From Collybiopsis luxurians FD-317 M1 (lineage: Eukaryota; Basidiomycota; Agaricomycetes; Agaricales; Omphalotaceae): a stretch of DNA of 64,000 nucleotides. Position 1 is the stretch's first letter; each line of letters opens with the position of its first letter. The DNA is taken from assembly GCA_000827265.1 (NCBI GenBank), contig KN834764.1, positions 81,347-145,346 on the forward strand. Reading direction: 5' to 3'. The notes under the pieces were generated by a model that saw only the letters and a list, made by a program, of their open reading frames with translations, was not told the DNA's origin and did not search any database. Position numbers and translations under genes: made by a program. This document shows positions 59,501-64,000 of the stretch, one piece after another.

Positions 59501-60665
59501 CTAGTAGCTGACTGTTCTCCATCGAATTGTAGGAGAGTTACGAATTGCAGTATCCCGAAGAAGCTGCAGAGCCAGTGCAAGTGCCGATTCCCGCGATTAA
59601 TGAAAACCCTCCACTACAGGCATGTAGTTGTCTTGGTACTCAGTGGTCTATGTTGCATACTGATCATAACTTGTAGATAAATTCCGAACCAAGAAACGTT
59701 CTTGCCCGAACGGAAGACAACGAGTCGAACGAGTCGCTGCGTCTCAAGCTAACTCTTACCAATGCGCAATTGGAAGTCCATGCTTCGGAAATCCAAATGC
59801 TGAATGCGCGCGTGGAGGAGCTCTTGCAGCAAAATGCTGCCCTTCAAAGACAGCTCGAGGAAGCAACCACCGCCTTGTCCAAGCCGCCAGAACCGGAACC
59901 TCAACCCATTGTGGATGAGTTCCGTACCAAAATCGATTATCTCGAGAAAGATCTTTCCTCCGCCCGAGCTGCGATAACTTCGGCTGAGAAGGATCGCGAC
60001 TTGTTTCGGGAACAGTATGTTAAAGCGTCTGGCTATGTATCCGAAGTTCGCGAAGAGAACGTTCAGCTGCTCAAGCGTGTGGAGATTGCAGAGCGTCAGG
60101 CGACGGAGGGTGTGACGCTTATCAAGGCTTCTTTCGAGGAGAGACTTCGCGTGTCGGAGGAGCAGTCGAGCTCGCATCTGAAGATTACGGAGTTTCTGAT
60201 GAAAAAAGACGCAGCGACGGATAGGGTGAGGAAGGATGCGGTGGAGGCTCCGGAGTTGAGAGCGAAGATCATCAAATTGGAAAAAGATCTTGCGGAGATG
60301 AGGGAAGAGGCTGAGCAGTTGGAAAGCGCGTTTGAGGTCGAGCAATTGAAGGTTGAGCAGCTGGAGCGGCAGCAGGAGGAGAGGGAAGCGGAGTGGAAGA
60401 AGGTTGTCGAGGAGAGTCAACAACAGGTAGCTCGGATGATGGCGGATCTTAACGATGCCAAATCGATGCAGTATGGGGATCCTACTACTCAAAGGGTCTT
60501 TCAGTGTCAATGGAGAGGGGAGAATGCCGAGCGTTGCCTGTTTATTTGTGAAACCAAGGAGGCATGTTCAATCTCGTTGATTTACATTATTTGGGCTAAC
60601 TGAGGATCTTGACGCAGCAATTGGAAGATCATGCGATACATGGAGGGCATATCAAACTACCTTGA
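56578..60665 (+). CDS. Chromodomain protein with coiled coil and C-terminal zinc finger
   Basis: Start MSNPSDEETQFIPQSGDEDT at 56578. A chromodomain-like N-terminus (AENAKLYKIKWAGFDPATGK, PWADSWVAKHDVTRDLVEAW) suggests binding to methylated histone tails. A long disordered nuclear region follows, with Lys/Arg clusters, DDEEEAEPPAKKRRKGKDKE and a Pro-rich repeat (about 58312-58520, PPPRLSPP units). The C-terminal coiled coil is SLRLKLTLTNAQLEVHASEI onward (59.7-60.4 kb). The final motif RVFQCQWRGENAERCLFICE with QLEDHAIHGGH looks like a single C2H2-type finger, ending at 60665. Introns 59620-59676 and 60562-60617 need GC donors to keep frame. The first junction (about 56785/56873) is one base out of phase in my reading. 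It is convergent with the ZNFX1-like gene 140 bp away. Confidence 0.78.
58312..58530 (+). repeat. Coding minisatellite (Pro/Leu/Ser-rich)
   Basis: Imperfect repeats of about 18 and 24 bp built on CCTCGTCTTTCTCCACCA, encoding RLSPPP-type units in the chromodomain protein frame. A likely length-variable region. Confidence 0.8.
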
Positions 60666-60804
60666 GCAGAGAATTCGATAATTCAACTTCCTCCAAGTAT
60701 ATTTCCTATGAATAGTGTAAATGGGACAGTTTCTTTGTAAAAAATATGTACATCTAATGTAGTTGATCGGAGGGGTTCACGACAAGGGATGCTTTTTTTT
60801 TTAC

Positions 60805-63800
60805 CTACGCGTCGTTTCCCCATGCCCGTGGACTCCTTGCAGCGCCCTGCCTTCCAGTAAGTTCTTCAAACTCTCTAGCACGGGTATTGGATGCATCGAG
60901 AGTGTGATTACCCCCTCCTATGCGTTCACCACATTCTGGGCTACAGAGTGATCAGTACTTCTAGATACTAAGATATCATAATTTCTTACCAAGAACTGGC
61001 TTCCATTGCGCCACCGCACTGTTTCCGCCCAGGTCAGTGATGTAAAATCGTTAAGCACAACTCGACTCCTCACCTCTGTGATCACGAAGGGATGTCCATT
61101 GGGGCAATTATAGAAGTGGCCGCGATGAGAAAATCCAAAAGCCTTCACAATCTCTTCTTTTTCCTGTATCGGGACGGCCTGATAAACAGTATCGTTCATA
61201 ACATGATTCTCTAACTCTGTAAATTCTTCCAAACATCGATTCACTCGAGCTTGACAATTATGTTGAAACCATGCGTGTTCGTCCCCAAGCTGTTGATCAG
61301 TCTTCACTGGCCGGTTACGCATGTAGACACCCTCTGCCTTTTGGAGCAAAGTGCGCATAGCAGAACGTCGGGTACGGATTTCTTCTCTCAGCTCTTCTCT
61401 CCAGTTTGAGGTCTGTCCCACCAACACTGCTTTCTCAGACCGTCTCTGCATGATGCCATAACGGAAACGTTCAAAGTCGGAGCACATTAGCAGAGTGGTA
61501 GAACGAGCAGCTAGCCGCGAAGAAGAAGATCTATCTGCAATTGCGATTGCCTTGCGACAGTCTATTTCGCATGAGAAATAGATGAAGTCAGCAAAGGATG
61601 CCCAGAGTCGCCTGAGGTTTCGTATCTCCCCAACGTTGGATGTCAGAGGAAGATTGTCTGCTCGACTTCGTGCCAAACTTCCTAGCATGAACCTGAGCTC
61701 GACAGAAATAAGAAAGGCCTCGAGTTGATAGCGTCGATCAGCTTTGTGAGGAGGTTGGCCTATCTTTACGTGGACATTCTGGAAAGCCAAATTTTGCGCG
61801 GTTGTCATTCCGGGTGGAGGATTTGAAGCCAGTTCCGCTAGCTCTAGACGGTAAAGTGTTGAAAGAGCGGCCTCATAGGCACGAACGTGCGCGGATCGAC
61901 TGCTGACGACTCGTGCAACTTTTATATAGACTGAATGGAAGGTCGAAATGAGGCCGAACCATAACTCCGCGTCTTCCAAGGGTATTCCGTGATACTTCGA
62001 CATGGCATTTTTTGAGAGCATGTCGGGAGGCAAAATTGCATTTTCACTCCCCATCAATTCCTCGCGTTTAGCTTGAATTTCCTCGACGTGCGGTAATGCA
62101 CCTGTTTCCTCCGATGCATCATATTTCAGATCCTTTAAGGAAGTTTCCAGGTTAGGGATACGGCTCTTGAGGATCCCAATCGTAGGACCCATATCATCAA
62201 GCGTCTTGGCCAAGTTGCTGGCGACATTCTGCTCCAATATATCGAGATTGGCACGCTTTATGACTCGCCCATATCGACGTACAGTGATTGGACTTCTGCA
62301 GGTCGGACAGGTTGGTGGTTGTTGAAACTCGGTGGGCGGGGCCTTCATAGCCAAGTACCTTCCGAGCTCGTCAATCTCGTAGAAATCCGACATATGGCAG
62401 TGTCTATCGAGAGTCTCCACAGTGAAAATATGTCCACATTCCAGGGTGATCAATCGTTCGCTGATATCGTCTGAGTCTAGATCAATGTCTGCCAGAGGTC
62501 GCTGCATGAGAAAGTCAACAATATCTTGCTTTGCATCGTCGGGAAGACACGCGACACATTTCTGCTGTGCACAATTCTCCCCACAAACTGATATCGAGCT
62601 TTAACGACCAATCTCACGACCTGACAAGTAAGAAGACATACCAGAATTACAGCGATGTCCACATTTCAAAGTTTCTCGACAAGGAACATCACAAGGGAGA
62701 CGGGCACAAATCTAGTATAGTGGGTCAACATTAAGGAAAGATGAGGACAAACAGCAACTTACGGCCCCGCAAGTCACCGGGCAAGATAAGTGTGGACAAA
62801 TCCATTCGCATGGTTCAGCACATGGCGCGCAGGCATCTCCGCACGATTTCGGGCATTCGTGGTGAGTACACCTCTGCCGACATTGCTGTTTGCAGAACTT
62901 TGTGCATTCGTGGTCCTGAGAACAAGCTTGACCACACAGGTGCTGACAGTAAAGTGTTCGATCGCAGGGATGTTCCTTATGAGATCGACGCCCAATAACT
63001 TTCGATTCGGAAAGGTTGGACTCTTGACAATCTGCACAAGAAGACTTGCATGTTCGCCCGCAGCAGGTCGTTATACCACTGCATACCTTCGTACAACGGA
63101 ATTTTTCAGGCGGCATAAAGCACGCCATGATGGCGGAGTGTTTACACCCTGGCAGTGGCTTTTCTATTTTCTCGGTGCAATATACTGATTCGAGGTCGTC
63201 GTATTCATAACTGTTGCCCGACGGCTGTTGAGCTTCAAGCAGTCTGACTATCAGCTCGGAGCTCACATACCATAGGATTGACGTTATATGACCACATGGC
63301 AAGGTCACTTCGTTCATGGGGAAGGAACACAAACCACAGTCATCGGAACAGGACTTTGGGCAAGGATGCGACCTGGGACATGGTGTTCGAAGGCATGGCA
63401 TCATGCACTTCATGCTACGGTGATTGTCCCGATCCAAATGACACTAAATGCAAGTTATTAGAGAATGAGAAGGTGCCTGTAAATATACTACTCGCCGTCG
63501 ACGGACAGTAATGTCCACAGTCCATTCGATAATTGCAGTCCCGAAGACATCCTCCTGCGAAATTGTGAAAGAATTGTTCGCCCATTTTTCTTTGTTATAT
63601 TCGCATTAAAAGGGCCATACCTTCGGGAGCTTCTCGAGTTAGATCACCGGGTTTACAAATGATTCTCTTCTCATCGGGGTGCCGAGGACAAATGATTGGA
63701 AGGCCACCTCCAATCTGGCCTTCCTGCTCCATTTTATCAATGATAGTTCGCCAAGTTTCGTTATTCGCTCGAAGATTTGAGGCATTCCCCAAAACATACA

Positions 63801-64000
63801 GTCCGTGTTGTGCACGAGAAAGTGCGACATTGATACGATTAGAGGACTAAGAAACCCTATTCTCAGACTTGGCTCCATATGCGAAAGAATACAACACACC
63901 TTGAGGAATCCAATGGCAGCTCCGGATCCTTCGGATAATCCAGAGTTTCGAACCAGAGAAACGATGACAATTTTGGCCTCTAGTCCTTGAAAAGCATCCA
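60805..64000 (-). CDS. ZNFX1/Hrr1-like NFX1-type zinc-finger SF1 helicase (5' part beyond window)
   Basis: C-terminal half of a large protein related to human ZNFX1 and S. pombe Hrr1, SF1 RNA helicases linked to RNA-directed silencing and antiviral defence. At the right edge the helicase end is visible: FQGLEAKIVIVSLVRNSGLS (motif V region) and SSNRINVALSRAQHGLYVLG (motif VI). After KPGDLTREAPEG come NFX1-type zinc fingers: CPRSHPCPKSC, CGLCSFPMNEVTLPCGH, DHECTKFCKQQC, HHECPKSCGDACAPC. Then comes the ZNFX1-type tail with RLITLECGHIFTVETLDRHC, CPTCRSPITVRRYGRVIKRA, and FYNCPNGHPFVITE joined by an intron to CGGAMEASSCPECGERIGGG. Stop at 60805. The C-terminal order matches ZNFX1 closely. The N-terminal armadillo-like part and helicase motifs I-IV lie outside the window. 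Confidence 0.88.

Noticed and set aside
59749..60510. 253-codon Leu/Arg-rich frame antisense to the coiled-coil part of the chromodomain gene
   Set aside because: Composition is that of a reversed coiled-coil sequence; no start context or introns of its own.

Overview
The window reads as nuclear DNA of a mushroom-type basidiomycete (Agaricomycetes). Genes are split by many 45-65 bp introns. The gene families fit this group: F-box/LRR-like proteins, a DUF6533-type membrane protein, fungal GH25, NB-TPR STAND proteins with an N-terminal SGQF-type motif, and a Ngaro-like tyrosine-recombinase retrotransposon. No prokaryotic or organellar features are visible. All exon structures were read by eye, so most junctions are predictions.

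Layout. 1-3.9 kb: two GH25 lysozyme-like genes in tandem, the first cut by the window edge. 3.9-9.7 kb: a small secreted protein, a DUF6533-like gene with a decayed partial copy, and two identical intron-bearing tRNA-Arg(UCG) genes, together forming a tandem duplication. 9.8-17.9 kb: housekeeping block with a TFIIIC90-like subunit (minus), NOP4/RBM28 (minus) and a divergent membrane-anchored aldo/keto reductase (plus). 18-24 kb: repeat-rich accessory region with an inverted repeat of about 0.88 kb per arm, a small coiled-coil gene ending in an amyloid-like GGQF/GGN motif (decayed relatives of it lie in both arms), and a nearly perfect palindromic element of about 0.84 kb with 23-bp subterminal repeats. 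24-30.5 kb: a broken F-box gene, an AGC-type kinase with a duplicated C-terminal fragment, and a vip1-like RRM gene. 30.5-32.4 kb: a truncated NB-TPR STAND relic and a LINE 3' end. 33.8-46.1 kb: dihydrolipoamide dehydrogenase, O-methyltransferase, a secreted Ser/Thr-rich protein, an F-box/LRR-like gene and a multi-pass membrane protein. 46.1-56 kb: a second NB-TPR STAND relic split by a Ngaro-like element, then a 5'-truncated non-LTR retrotransposon with target-site duplication. 56.5-64 kb: a chromodomain/coiled-coil/zinc-finger protein convergent with a ZNFX1/Hrr1-like NFX1-zinc-finger helicase that runs off the right edge.

The observation I rate highest is a possible paired signalling system. 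The small coiled-coil gene carries an amyloid-like motif at its C-terminus, while the STAND genes carry a related SGQF-type motif at their N-termini. This is the arrangement known for HET-S/NWD2-type fungal NLR-effector pairs. A second unusual signal is four introns in three genes (aldo/keto reductase, dihydrolipoamide dehydrogenase, and two in the chromodomain gene) where only a GC-AG splice keeps the reading frame.
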